Of a DNA stretch of 63,073 bases, positions 19,363 through 28,044 are shown in pieces. The position numbers were made by a program, and so were the translations under genes. This DNA is from Crocinitomicaceae bacterium (GTDB lineage: Bacteria; Bacteroidota; Bacteroidia; Flavobacteriales_D; Sanyastnellaceae). The notes under the pieces are model-generated. The model saw only the letters and a program-made list of their open reading frames with translations, was not told the DNA's origin and did no database searches. How positions within the stretch are numbered: the stretch's first letter is position 1; the number at the start of each line of letters is the position of its first letter. Where the stretch lies: the NCBI GenBank assembly GCA_002693775.1, contig NZRP01000051.1, positions 18,284 to 81,356 on the forward strand. Direction: 5' to 3'.

Positions 19363-20193
19363 TTAATCATCAACGAGGTCGAAGAAGGTTTGCTTGAAAA
19401 AATCAAGGTGCTCAATAATTGACTCTCTCCAATAGGGCCAGTTATGGGCACCTTTTCTTTCTGAGTATATGTAGTTGTAGTGCTTCTCCTTTAGGACTTT
19501 ACTAAGCGATCTATTTGCTTCAAGGAAAAAGTCCTCTGTACCGCAGTCTACGATGAATCGCCAGCTACCTGTCTTTCTTGATTCTGATTCGCTCTCAGCG
19601 ATGTAAACCACGCTGTTTTCCTCCCAATTGCTATAGTGTTCAGAGTGATTTCCCAGGCGCAGAGGAATTTCCCAATTTCCAGGAAAGGGCCTAAGGTCTA
19701 CGCCGCCACTCATACTGCCAGCTATTGAAAAGACTTCAGGGTTTCTTAGACTTAGATACATGGCTCCGTGTCCACCCATGCTGAGTCCTGTTATAGCCCT
19801 ATTGTTGATGTGAGGCTGTGTTCTGTAGACTCTGTCCACTGTTGGGACTAATTCGTCAATGATGTAACTCTCGTACTTCATTGTGCTGTCTATGGGGCTA
19901 TCTAAGTACCAGCTTGTTTTTTCTCCATCAGGACAAACGAAAATAAAGCTATATGCTGAAGCAAGACTGTCTAACTCTGGAACACGTCTTAGCCAATTTC
20001 CATAGTCTCCACCAGCTCCGTGTAGAAGGTACACGACAGGGTAATACCACTCGCTTTCTTCATAATTGTCAGGAAGGATGACTGTACTTCCTATGCTCTT
20101 CTGCATAGTATCGCTGAACACCCACAGTGTGTCTACTCTAGCACTAAGTTGAGCTGAGTATAAAAGCGCTATTGATAGATATGCTAATCGCAC
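19363..20193 (-). CDS. Secreted alpha/beta-hydrolase esterase
   Basis: A 276-residue protein of the putative-esterase (D, S-formylglutathione hydrolase-like) family. A short signal peptide is followed by VVYLLHGAGGDYGNW, the nucleophile S138 in GLSMGGHG, an acid in IVDCGTEDFF and the histidine in KGAHNWPYW. It could be a carbohydrate esterase or other carboxylesterase acting in the periplasm. The GTG start at 20193 overlaps the end of the CotH gene by ten bases, and the three genes 25568 to 19363 probably form one transcript. Confidence 0.85.
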   Translation of the reverse strand: MRLAYLSIALLYSAQLSARVDTLWVFSDTMQKSIGSTVILPDNYEESEWYYPVVYLLHGAGGDYGNWLRRVPELDSLASAYSFIFVCPDGEKTSWYLDSPIDSTMKYESYIIDELVPTVDRVYRTQPHINNRAITGLSMGGHGAMYLSLRNPEVFSIAGSMSGGVDLRPFPGNWEIPLRLGNHSEHYSNWEENSVVYIAESESESRKTGSWRFIVDCGTEDFFLEANRSLSKVLKEKHYNYIYSERKGAHNWPYWRESIIEHLDFFKQTFFDLVDD

Positions 20194-22076
20194 ACAACAA
20201 GCCTTTGAACGTCAGTTTGGTCAGTTTCAGTTCTTACCTCTACTGTGTAAACACCAGGTCCCCAATCTTCAACTACTACGTCGAATAGAGCAGTTTGCTC
20301 ACGTACAAGTCTTCCGCTTGAGTCGTAGATCCTAACTAGCTCAGCTGAGGCAATGCCTCTAAATGAAAACTTTGTAGATGATGGATTAGGTACAATGCTG
20401 AACGACGCAGGAGTAAAAGCAGTTTCAATCCCCACAGGAGAGGTGAACTCATAAAATTCATATTCAGCCCTTGCAGGAGAGAGGGTCATAGCCTCTTCGT
20501 TCATCGCTCTTATGTAGAATTTCCAATCCTCAGGGTTGTCTATATCAATTGGTAAAAGCCCCTGATAAGTGCCTCCGCCTAGGTTTGCCATTTCATATGC
20601 CACAAAGTGAGAGTTGTACTCGCTTGTTGTAGCCATCAGTTGCACGCTAGTTTCACTGTTTACGGATGCTAGGATGGGCATGAAAGTCCCCGGGTTGCCA
20701 TCAGGGTTATTTACTACACTGCCTAGAGAAATGCTGTAGATTTCAGGAGCATTTACATTTAATTCTGGAAGAGATTCTAGGTACTCTAATCTTTCAGCTG
20801 CAGATGACGAAATCCCTCCAAATCCCCAGCCTGTAAATAGAGCCTCACTTACATTTTGTGTGTGGAGGTTCATCGGAAAGAGCTTGTTGTTGTCTGCTGC
20901 AACCATATCCTCAGCCAGAGCTTGTATCTCAAAAGCCTCAGCTTCAAGTTCTGATGCATCGAGAGACTCTTCCATGATAGTTCTCATGTGAGCATTGTAT
21001 TGTTTTCTGTAGAGGGGATTGTTCAGAAGCAAATGAGCAAGTGGTCTGTAATCACCCTCATTTTCTCCCATATACGGGGTGTAGTGGTATAGGTTGTTTG
21101 GGCTGTAATAATCCCATCCAAGTAGAGCCCCCACAAAGGTGTTGTCCATATCCCAAGGAATCATTTGCCATAGCCCGTTTTCCGAGAGATACATGTAGTA
21201 ATTGTGGATGTAGTATCCGTTGTAGGTATCCAGGTTTAAGAGTACTTGATTTGCAGCAAAAGCCCAAAGCACTCTATCAACGTTAAGCTTGTTTTCAATT
21301 TCCGATGGGTTTAGGTTGATGGTGTAAATGAGATCCATCAGCTCAGCCCATCCGTGATCAGATTTCAGAACGTAGCTGTTGTAGTAATCTGTAGAATCTG
21401 TTCCTAGCCAATGCATAGAAGGAATTCCGCCATCTTCGCCCTCGTCTCCACAAAACACTCCAGAGCCGTCACACTTAAATAACACACCGTCATTTTCATC
21501 AAAGTGTTTCCTTAGAAACTGTTTATTGATAGACTCTGTGTTTACATAAATACCCGTGTATTCTTCTTGAGTGTGAAGAGCTATGAGGTTGACCTCTGGG
21601 GAAGGCATGTATCGTTGATAGATTTGGGCTCCTACATATTCTTTAGCAAAAGTTGGATCAAGCCAAGCGTTTGCAAGCTTCACCTTGTGATATCCCATAA
21701 GCTCGCTATCCTCATGCCAATAGTTGAAGTCTAGGTTATAAGGTACCTTCACATTTCCTTCATCATTTGGTAGGCAGAATGTAGAATTCCCCTTGTAACG
21801 CACTGCAACGCTATCTATCACGATGTCATCCAGCGATACAGTCGCAGGAATACGTAAAGATGGGTTGTTGAAAAAAGATGTAACTAGAATCCCGTGGTAT
21901 CCAGGATTTTCAAAGTCAACAAACATGCTTCTCACTATGTCTTTGTCGTACAGTCCGCCTGCTTCATCGTAATGAACTTGAGGGTCGTGAACAGTAATTT
22001 GTTGAGCTTGCACTAGGCTAGTCGAAAAAACAAGAGCTACTAGTGTGAGAAAGCTTAGTTTGTATTCTTTTTTCAT
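20184..22076 (-). CDS. Secreted CotH-type protein kinase with T9SS sorting domain
   Basis: A 630-residue protein. It has a signal peptide (about 1-24), then CotH landmarks: VRYKGNSTFC near residue 93, ESINKQFLRKHF, DGVLFKCDGSG, and the catalytic-type strand QMIPWDMDNTF, where CotH proteins carry their metal-binding Asp residues. A T9SS sorting domain closes the protein (SIVPNPSSTKF, VRIYDSSGRLV). CotH is known as an atypical kinase of spore coat proteins; bacterial secreted relatives have unknown targets. It is translated from an ATG six bases after the large propeller gene. Cysteines in the N-terminal half fit an extracellular location. Confidence 0.85.
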   Translation of the reverse strand: MKKEYKLSFLTLVALVFSTSLVQAQQITVHDPQVHYDEAGGLYDKDIVRSMFVDFENPGYHGILVTSFFNNPSLRIPATVSLDDIVIDSVAVRYKGNSTFCLPNDEGNVKVPYNLDFNYWHEDSELMGYHKVKLANAWLDPTFAKEYVGAQIYQRYMPSPEVNLIALHTQEEYTGIYVNTESINKQFLRKHFDENDGVLFKCDGSGVFCGDEGEDGGIPSMHWLGTDSTDYYNSYVLKSDHGWAELMDLIYTINLNPSEIENKLNVDRVLWAFAANQVLLNLDTYNGYYIHNYYMYLSENGLWQMIPWDMDNTFVGALLGWDYYSPNNLYHYTPYMGENEGDYRPLAHLLLNNPLYRKQYNAHMRTIMEESLDASELEAEAFEIQALAEDMVAADNNKLFPMNLHTQNVSEALFTGWGFGGISSSAAERLEYLESLPELNVNAPEIYSISLGSVVNNPDGNPGTFMPILASVNSETSVQLMATTSEYNSHFVAYEMANLGGGTYQGLLPIDIDNPEDWKFYIRAMNEEAMTLSPARAEYEFYEFTSPVGIETAFTPASFSIVPNPSSTKFSFRGIASAELVRIYDSSGRLVREQTALFDVVVEDWGPGVYTVEVRTETDQTDVQRLVVCD

Positions 22077-22082
22077 GAGTGT

Positions 22083-25000
22083 TTATTTGACAATCAGTCT
22101 TGAAGATACGACTCCTGGGATAGAAAGAACATATAGTCCAGTAGGTTCACCACTTAAATCGATGGAGAAACTGCCTGAGCAAGATCCTTTTTCGATAATT
22201 CTTCCCATTGCATCTGTAACAGTGTACTCTTTAATTTCTCCAGAATTTATGCTTGCGAAGAAAATTCCTTCAGATGGGTTAGGGTAGATGCTGATTGTAG
22301 GTTTTTCAGATGGTTCTTCTATGCTTGTAGGCGTTCCTATCTGGACGTTGTCTATCCATGTGTGGTTTCCACCGCCTCCAACATTTACAAACGCAATTTC
22401 TCCGCAAACAGCACCAGAGCCATACCAGTAGTTGGGAGGAGTGATTGTCACTGTTTCCCATGCAATTTCTCCTCCTGTATCATACCAAAACCATGTGTAG
22501 CAATCCTCAACACTCAATTCGTCTCCATATGCTGACCACATAGGCATCCAATTTTCCTCAGTATCTAGTCTACACCAAATCTCTAATCCATCAACATAGC
22601 TAGAGTATTTCCTATGAGCGTAGTCAAAGTGGATCACATCTACTGCTGTAGGGTCAAACCCTGGAGTAATCAGCATATCAAATGCTCCTTCAGTATTAGT
22701 CCAGTAATTGGGGAATTGAGCAACGCCGTTAGTCTCGTCTAATAAATCGTAAGATTGTTCCCAAGCGTGACCTGGGCAGTCTAGTCTCCAGTTCTCTGGT
22801 GGGAAAACTCCTGAGTCGAAGTCCTCCTCGAGTCCCCAAGGCTCAGTTACTCCCTCATTTACAACTGTGATGAGGTCTACCCATGTTCTAGTGTTGGAGT
22901 TGCCATTAGCATCTGTAACAGTTAGGCTTACGTCATAAGATCCTACAGCATTGTAGTCAACATAAACGTCTGTTCCGCTTGAAGTAGCTGGAAGGCCTCC
23001 TTCAAACACCCACTCGTATGTAGCTTCATCGCATTTCACAACACTCACATCTGTAAAGTGGATGGGTGCAGGGTGGCATGGATTTGCAAGATTCACTTCT
23101 GTTTTATTTCCCATAAATCCAGCTACTACTTCTGAGTCTTCGTAGAATGTGCTTTCGTGTACAGATCTAGATCCAGCCACTCTAATTAGTCCCTCGCAGT
23201 AGTTGGGCTGAAGGAAAACAGCAGGAGTAATAATTGGAAGGCCGGCATTGAAAAGCTCCCAGTCATTCATAGAGTCATTTCTGTAGTAGACAGCTCTTGT
23301 AGTTCCTAGGTATAGTCCGCCTTCAGTTCCACGTTGGTGAGCTATGCTTACTACGTGCTCATCGTCCAGGGTAGAAGTGGTAAGGTTCTCCCATGTGTCT
23401 CCAGCGTTTTCAGATTGGAAAACTAGGTAGTCATCCTGTGTCCCAAGGAGTATTGCGTACACTCTGTCTGCGCTGTAGCTGTCTACATCCAAGTAAATTG
23501 CTTTATTGTTGTTGAAGTCAGATTGGAAGCTTGAAATACTGATGTTTTCCCATGTTGTGCCTCCGTCTGCAGTAGTGTGAATTCTCCAAGAAGAACCGTT
23601 CTGCTTGTGACTTACATAGATCCTGTTGGGGTCCAAGGGGCTTACTTTTACGCTGATGATTTTCTCTCCCTCAAAATCGTGAACAAGTGAGAATGTAGCT
23701 CCGCCGTTTTCTGTAACCCATAGCTCAGTACCTACAGGCGAGTAGAACTTGTTGTAGTTAGTGGGGTCCCAGTCGAAGTTGCCGTACTCGCCGTACCAAT
23801 ATGAAGTGTTTGGGTTTTTAGATCCATCAAATGGTGCGCCGCTAATTCTAGTAAATCTGTCGTCTGAGAAGTTGAATGCTCCTCCGTCGTGATAACCCCT
23901 TGTTCCATCTCCTGGATTTACAAATCCTCTGAAATTATCTCCAGCAAGTTCAGCTAACCATCCTCCGCTGGTGTCGCTATCAGCTCCCCAGTGGTACAGT
24001 TCGTCATTTCTAATCATTGTTCCGTTATGGTAAGTACCGCCCACCATTACATTGCTCGCTCTCCATCCAGCTTGCCAACCCCAGAAGTCTGTACCGTGTA
24101 GTCCGTACATCCTAGGCTCTGTATAATCTCCCTCGTCAGAAGAGTAGTAAAGCCCACCGTCAGAGGCTATCCACATATCAACATCTCCATTTTCTTGAGT
24201 AAAGAATTTGATGTCGTGTACATCTGCGTGTGTGTACCTATCGTGAGTAAACTCGCCAGACCAGGTAACCCAGTGCGCATTGAGAGACCATGATTCTCCA
24301 GTGTTTTCAGTTCGCCAAACACTTATACCAGCTGAAAACTGCTTGTTAGGATCAGTAGGTGATGCGCCATGAGCAAGGTCGTAGTAATACTGTCCTCCGT
24401 CGCCACTTCCGTCGCTACTCCATCCAAGAATATTGGGGTTTGTATCTACTTCCCATGGACCTCCAGGTCCGTCGCCACAGCAAGAAAACTCAAAAGTCTC
24501 CCCGCTGTCGCTACTCACGTAATAGCCAAATAAACCTCCACCATCAGGCGTAGAGCCAGAGCAAAGAGCGTATACTTTATCAGGATCAGCAGGGCTTACT
24601 GATATCTCTGCTCTCTTTTGTTCTTCTCCTTCTAATACATCTGGCCACCCAGCTCCAACGCCCACTTCGCTAAAAGTATCACCTCCGTTATCTGAGCGCA
24701 TAAACACAGTCTCTGACCCTGAAAGTCTAACAGTGTATAAAATGTCAGGGTTAGTTGGGTGCTGTTCAAGTTCCATGTATTCACCGACAGCGATAAGCTC
24801 CATTGTGGTGCCATTGTCAGCGCTAAACCAAAGTCCTTCATTAGTAGCTGCAAAAAGCCCTTCATCTGTGAGCATCAGAGTCCTATACCATTTACTTGAA
24901 TTTGCAAAAGCTAAACCTCCACATACAGTCCAATTTTCTCCACCATCTTCAGAACGGTACAGTTTTCCGCCTCCTTCTCCAAGCCAAACCAGATTCTCAT

Positions 25001-25568
25001 CATTCCTGTCTATCTCTATGCTATAAACAGAAGTGACAGGCAGCTCCTCAGTGATAAGCTCCCAATTAAGTCCTTTATTTGAGCTTTTATACATTCCTGA
25101 AGTAGCAGTTCCGCAGTACACTACCTCAGGATTTGAATATGATTGCTCAACTGTATATACGTGGCATGCACCAGGGGACTGCACCTGAAAATACATCGCC
25201 ACCTCCGGATCATAATGCCATGGCCCAGCCTGTTCCCACTCTCCAGACCTTAGCTGTTGCGCCTGCTTGTAGCTAGCGGCATAAGCGTCATCCACCTCAG
25301 GCTTAGGAGCCTGCACCTGCCTTAACCAACGCTTATAGAACTGACTGTGCTGATTTTTCAACTCTGGATTTAGCTCACGCCAAACCTCAAATCCACTCCT
25401 TATAGCCTCTACTTCATCAGGCTGCTCATACATAAGTTCAGCCCAATCAGGAAGTTGAGAATCGCCTTTGTATGAAGTTTGGGGTACATATTGAGCAAGG
25501 TTGAAAGTAGGTAAAGCACTTATAATTAACAGGATAAGCGCCCTGGTTAGAATTCTGTTTTCTTGCAT
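22083..25568 (-). CDS. Large secreted BNR/sortilin-type beta-propeller with PKD and T9SS domains
   Basis: A 1161-residue protein. A signal peptide (1-25) is followed by two series of propeller repeats with SxDGGxTW-type Asp-box motifs (for example YRSEDGGENWTV, VSSDSGETFEF, TENGGATFSL, TTADGGTTWENI, SENAGDTWENL), as in VPS10/sortilin and xyloglucanase-type proteins. A PKD domain lies near residues 840-925 (YEWVFEGGLP, GSYDVSLTVTDANGNS). A jelly-roll-like region comes next and then a T9SS sorting domain (SIYPNPSEGIF). No glycosidase catalytic residues are evident to me, so a binding or scaffold role is as likely as a hydrolase. It heads the minus-strand secreted operon with the CotH and esterase genes. 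Confidence 0.85.
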   Translation of the reverse strand: MQENRILTRALILLIISALPTFNLAQYVPQTSYKGDSQLPDWAELMYEQPDEVEAIRSGFEVWRELNPELKNQHSQFYKRWLRQVQAPKPEVDDAYAASYKQAQQLRSGEWEQAGPWHYDPEVAMYFQVQSPGACHVYTVEQSYSNPEVVYCGTATSGMYKSSNKGLNWELITEELPVTSVYSIEIDRNDENLVWLGEGGGKLYRSEDGGENWTVCGGLAFANSSKWYRTLMLTDEGLFAATNEGLWFSADNGTTMELIAVGEYMELEQHPTNPDILYTVRLSGSETVFMRSDNGGDTFSEVGVGAGWPDVLEGEEQKRAEISVSPADPDKVYALCSGSTPDGGGLFGYYVSSDSGETFEFSCCGDGPGGPWEVDTNPNILGWSSDGSGDGGQYYYDLAHGASPTDPNKQFSAGISVWRTENTGESWSLNAHWVTWSGEFTHDRYTHADVHDIKFFTQENGDVDMWIASDGGLYYSSDEGDYTEPRMYGLHGTDFWGWQAGWRASNVMVGGTYHNGTMIRNDELYHWGADSDTSGGWLAELAGDNFRGFVNPGDGTRGYHDGGAFNFSDDRFTRISGAPFDGSKNPNTSYWYGEYGNFDWDPTNYNKFYSPVGTELWVTENGGATFSLVHDFEGEKIISVKVSPLDPNRIYVSHKQNGSSWRIHTTADGGTTWENISISSFQSDFNNNKAIYLDVDSYSADRVYAILLGTQDDYLVFQSENAGDTWENLTTSTLDDEHVVSIAHQRGTEGGLYLGTTRAVYYRNDSMNDWELFNAGLPIITPAVFLQPNYCEGLIRVAGSRSVHESTFYEDSEVVAGFMGNKTEVNLANPCHPAPIHFTDVSVVKCDEATYEWVFEGGLPATSSGTDVYVDYNAVGSYDVSLTVTDANGNSNTRTWVDLITVVNEGVTEPWGLEEDFDSGVFPPENWRLDCPGHAWEQSYDLLDETNGVAQFPNYWTNTEGAFDMLITPGFDPTAVDVIHFDYAHRKYSSYVDGLEIWCRLDTEENWMPMWSAYGDELSVEDCYTWFWYDTGGEIAWETVTITPPNYWYGSGAVCGEIAFVNVGGGGNHTWIDNVQIGTPTSIEEPSEKPTISIYPNPSEGIFFASINSGEIKEYTVTDAMGRIIEKGSCSGSFSIDLSGEPTGLYVLSIPGVVSSRLIVK

Positions 25569-25615
25569 TCATGAAAATTACAAAACATACGCGCTGAAAG
25601 CATAGCTTTACTGCT

Positions 25616-26074
25616 GTGAAAGCGCTAGAACTTAAAAAGTTGATCTTGACTGAAATGAAGGCTCAGTTAGAGTTGAAAATCTCCTCTACTCAATCTGATA
25701 TTGCATCTATTCAGGACTCTAAACTTTCTGCGACCAAGAGCTCTGCAGGTGATAAGCATGAAACAGTCAGGGCCATGATGGAGAGGGAGCTTACTATGGC
25801 TCAGATTCAACTGTCCAAATCACAGCGTATGCTGGCGGATATAGATCAGATTGAGTCAATGCCAGCTACTGAAAAGGTAGAATTCAGCTCCTTGGTTGTG
25901 ACCTCGTCCGGAAAATTTCTAATAGGAGCTGCTTTTGGTAAGGTGGAAGTATCAGGAGAGACGTGCTTTGCTATTTCTGCAGTGTCCCCCATGGGTGAAA
26001 TTTTACTTGGAAAAAAAGTGGGAGAGGAATATGAATTTAGAGGTCTGAAAAATACTGTGGAGAGTATCTCATAA
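25616..26074 (+). CDS. GreA/GreB-like transcription factor C-domain protein
   Basis: A 152-residue protein: an N-terminal helical region with KSSAGDKHETVRAM (residues 41-54), resembling the coiled-coil of Gre factors, and a C-terminal FKBP-like domain (SGKFLIGAAFGKVEV, AISAVSPMGEILLGKKVGEEYEF) as in GreA/GreB/Rnk. Homologues in Flavobacteriia are often mislabelled 3-oxoacyl-ACP synthase; nothing here supports that name. It may bind the RNA polymerase secondary channel. The start is GTG at 25616. It is divergent from the propeller gene and 24 bases upstream of the glycosyltransferase. Confidence 0.7.
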   Translation: MKALELKKLILTEMKAQLELKISSTQSDIASIQDSKLSATKSSAGDKHETVRAMMERELTMAQIQLSKSQRMLADIDQIESMPATEKVEFSSLVVTSSGKFLIGAAFGKVEVSGETCFAISAVSPMGEILLGKKVGEEYEFRGLKNTVESIS

Positions 26075-26098
26075 AAGAAGGATATTTGCAACTGGAAA

Positions 26099-27175
26099 AT
26101 GGTGATAGCTTACTATATAGTTTTGGGATTATTAGTCCTTCCAGCTCTGGATTATTTTGTGGGTTTAAGGGTTCTTAAAGATGTGGTTCCGTCGGGCGAA
26201 AAAGACGAAGAATCGGCTAGCGCTTCAAATGGAATTTCCGCCATTATCGCCTGCCATAATGAGGTGGGGAATATTGCTGCAAAAATCGAAGAAATCTCAA
26301 TGCATTTTAAAGATGCAGGCTTTAAGTTAAATGAAATTATTGTTGTGGACGATGGTTCTACAGATGGTTCACTTGAAGTTTTAAAAAATACTGAAAAAGA
26401 AGGTATTATAAAATTAATTAAGGTAGCATACCGAAGAGGTAAGCCCAATGCTATTAACCTGGGGATAGCTAAATCTAAATACCCACTCCTTCTCCTAAGC
26501 GACGTTCGCCAAACCCTATCTAAGGGTGCTATAAAACTCCTTGTAGAAAAGTTCAGAGATGCAGACATTGGAGCAGTTTCATCTCAGCTTGAATTAGATG
26601 GAGATATCTCACCTGCTAGAAGGTGGATGAATGGCCTCAAACTAAGGGAGTCAAACAAGGGTTCAACAACAGGAGTTTGCGGCGCTCTTTACGCTATTAA
26701 AAAGGAATACGTAGAAGTCCTCCCAGAGGATACCATCCTCGACGATTTGCTAATGGCTCTTTTTGTTATGAAAAAAAGAAAGAGGGTCGTTCTTGAGCCT
26801 AATGCCATTGTTCATGACGTGCCCTTTGATCTGTTTTATTCAGGCAGAAGGCAAGGTAGAATCACAGCTGGTCTCATCCAGCTTTTAAGATCTCATGGAT
26901 CTACTTTGAGAAAGATCGGTTTACTACAATTGATTTTCCTCTATGGCCAAAAATACCTTAAGTACACCGCTCCAGTTTTGTTCGCACTTGCTTCAGTTTT
27001 AGCCTTATTTTCTGATTCTATTACCATGTGGCATTACTCTGTAACGCTCGTTATTACAGCTGTTTTAACAATAGCAAGGCCGCTCTTCGTAGCCCAAGCT
27101 CTAATGCTTACTTCAAGCTACATGATACAGCTTTTAAAGCTTGATAAGTATACAAAAGTTAAGTGGGATAAGTAG
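26099..27175 (+). CDS. Membrane-anchored family 2 glycosyltransferase
   Basis: A 358-residue protein with an N-terminal helix, a GT2 domain (SAIIACHNE, IIVVDDGSTDGS near residue 80, LLLSDVRQ, TILDDLLMAL, and a SGRRQGR motif equivalent to QxxRW), and two to three C-terminal membrane helices. The arrangement is that of processive or lipid-linked sugar transferases that act at the inner membrane. Substrate unknown. No other glycan genes adjoin it. The GTG start lies 24 bases after the Gre-like gene, so co-transcription is possible. Confidence 0.88.
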   Translation: MVIAYYIVLGLLVLPALDYFVGLRVLKDVVPSGEKDEESASASNGISAIIACHNEVGNIAAKIEEISMHFKDAGFKLNEIIVVDDGSTDGSLEVLKNTEKEGIIKLIKVAYRRGKPNAINLGIAKSKYPLLLLSDVRQTLSKGAIKLLVEKFRDADIGAVSSQLELDGDISPARRWMNGLKLRESNKGSTTGVCGALYAIKKEYVEVLPEDTILDDLLMALFVMKKRKRVVLEPNAIVHDVPFDLFYSGRRQGRITAGLIQLLRSHGSTLRKIGLLQLIFLYGQKYLKYTAPVLFALASVLALFSDSITMWHYSVTLVITAVLTIARPLFVAQALMLTSSYMIQLLKLDKYTKVKWDK

Positions 27176-27187
27176 GACTAGTTGGTT

Positions 27188-28003
27188 TTATTGCCTACTG
27201 AAAAACTCGCTTACATCCTTTAGAACCTCATCGCACTTGTTGTCATTGTGCAATTCGTGCCTAGTCTCTGAGTAAATCTTCAGCTCAGCTACTCCTCCAG
27301 AGTTTCTTGCAAATTCTTCAGAGCCTCTAAGGCCTACAATTGTATCGTCAGCTCCGTGAATTACTAGAGTAGGAATTTTTAATCGGTTTGAGTTCTCTGC
27401 AGCCCAAACCCCACTAGCATAAAAGCTTTTAAAAAGCCCAGCGGTAATCTTATTGTGCACAAGCGGGTCATTTAGGTAGTCCTCTCCAACTTTAATTCTG
27501 TGTGAAAGCGCAGTTTCATCAATCTTGTTATTCTGAGAAAAGCTTGGATAGATTGAATTCATTGCTGTTGCAAGCAACACGTCAACTTTCGATGGCTCTT
27601 TGTGTAGCCTCATCCAAGCACCGCTAAGTAGGGCCGCTTTCATGTTTTTCTGCTCGCGTCTAAGTAGAAAATTTGCAAGAACATTTCCGCCAAAGCTGTG
27701 ACCGTATAAAAACAAGTCACCAGCGTCTATTTCTTTAATCACGGCCTCTAAGTCATCGAGATTTGAGTCAATTCCTGAAGAATGCCCCTTCTTTCCATCT
27801 GAAAGACCGTGCCCCCTCTGATCATAACTGTACACCTTGTAACCGTCATTTATAAAATGCTCAGCTACGTGAGCATATCTCCCCTGATGTTCTCCTAAAC
27901 CATGGATAATCAAAAGGGTACGATTGCTACTGGCGTCTTTCGCATTCCAATCTCTTGCAACAAGACTAAGTCCATCCACGGTTTTCACTCTAAAATCTTG
28001 CAT
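27188..28003 (-). CDS. Alpha/beta hydrolase, monoacylglycerol lipase-like
   Basis: A 271-residue cytoplasmic hydrolase. It has the oxyanion segment IIHGLGEHQGRY, the YSYDQRGHGLSDG strand, the nucleophile S103 in LYGHSFGGN, the acid in HGADDTIVG and the histidine in TRHELHND. The GHGxSxG and helical-lid region after residue 130 are typical of monoacylglycerol or lysophospholipid lipases. The neighbouring glycerol kinase transcribed divergently suggests a link to glycerolipid turnover, but that is inference. Confidence 0.85.
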   Translation of the reverse strand: MQDFRVKTVDGLSLVARDWNAKDASSNRTLLIIHGLGEHQGRYAHVAEHFINDGYKVYSYDQRGHGLSDGKKGHSSGIDSNLDDLEAVIKEIDAGDLFLYGHSFGGNVLANFLLRREQKNMKAALLSGAWMRLHKEPSKVDVLLATAMNSIYPSFSQNNKIDETALSHRIKVGEDYLNDPLVHNKITAGLFKSFYASGVWAAENSNRLKIPTLVIHGADDTIVGLRGSEEFARNSGGVAELKIYSETRHELHNDNKCDEVLKDVSEFFSRQ

Positions 28004-28044
28004 CTGAGGGCGTAATTCTTAATTTGCAGGAAGGTATTAATCAT

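Noticed and set aside
25616-26074. 3-oxoacyl-ACP synthase, a label that homologues often carry
   Set aside because: The protein is only 152 residues with no thiolase fold or active-site Cys; the C-terminal half looks GreA/GreB-like.
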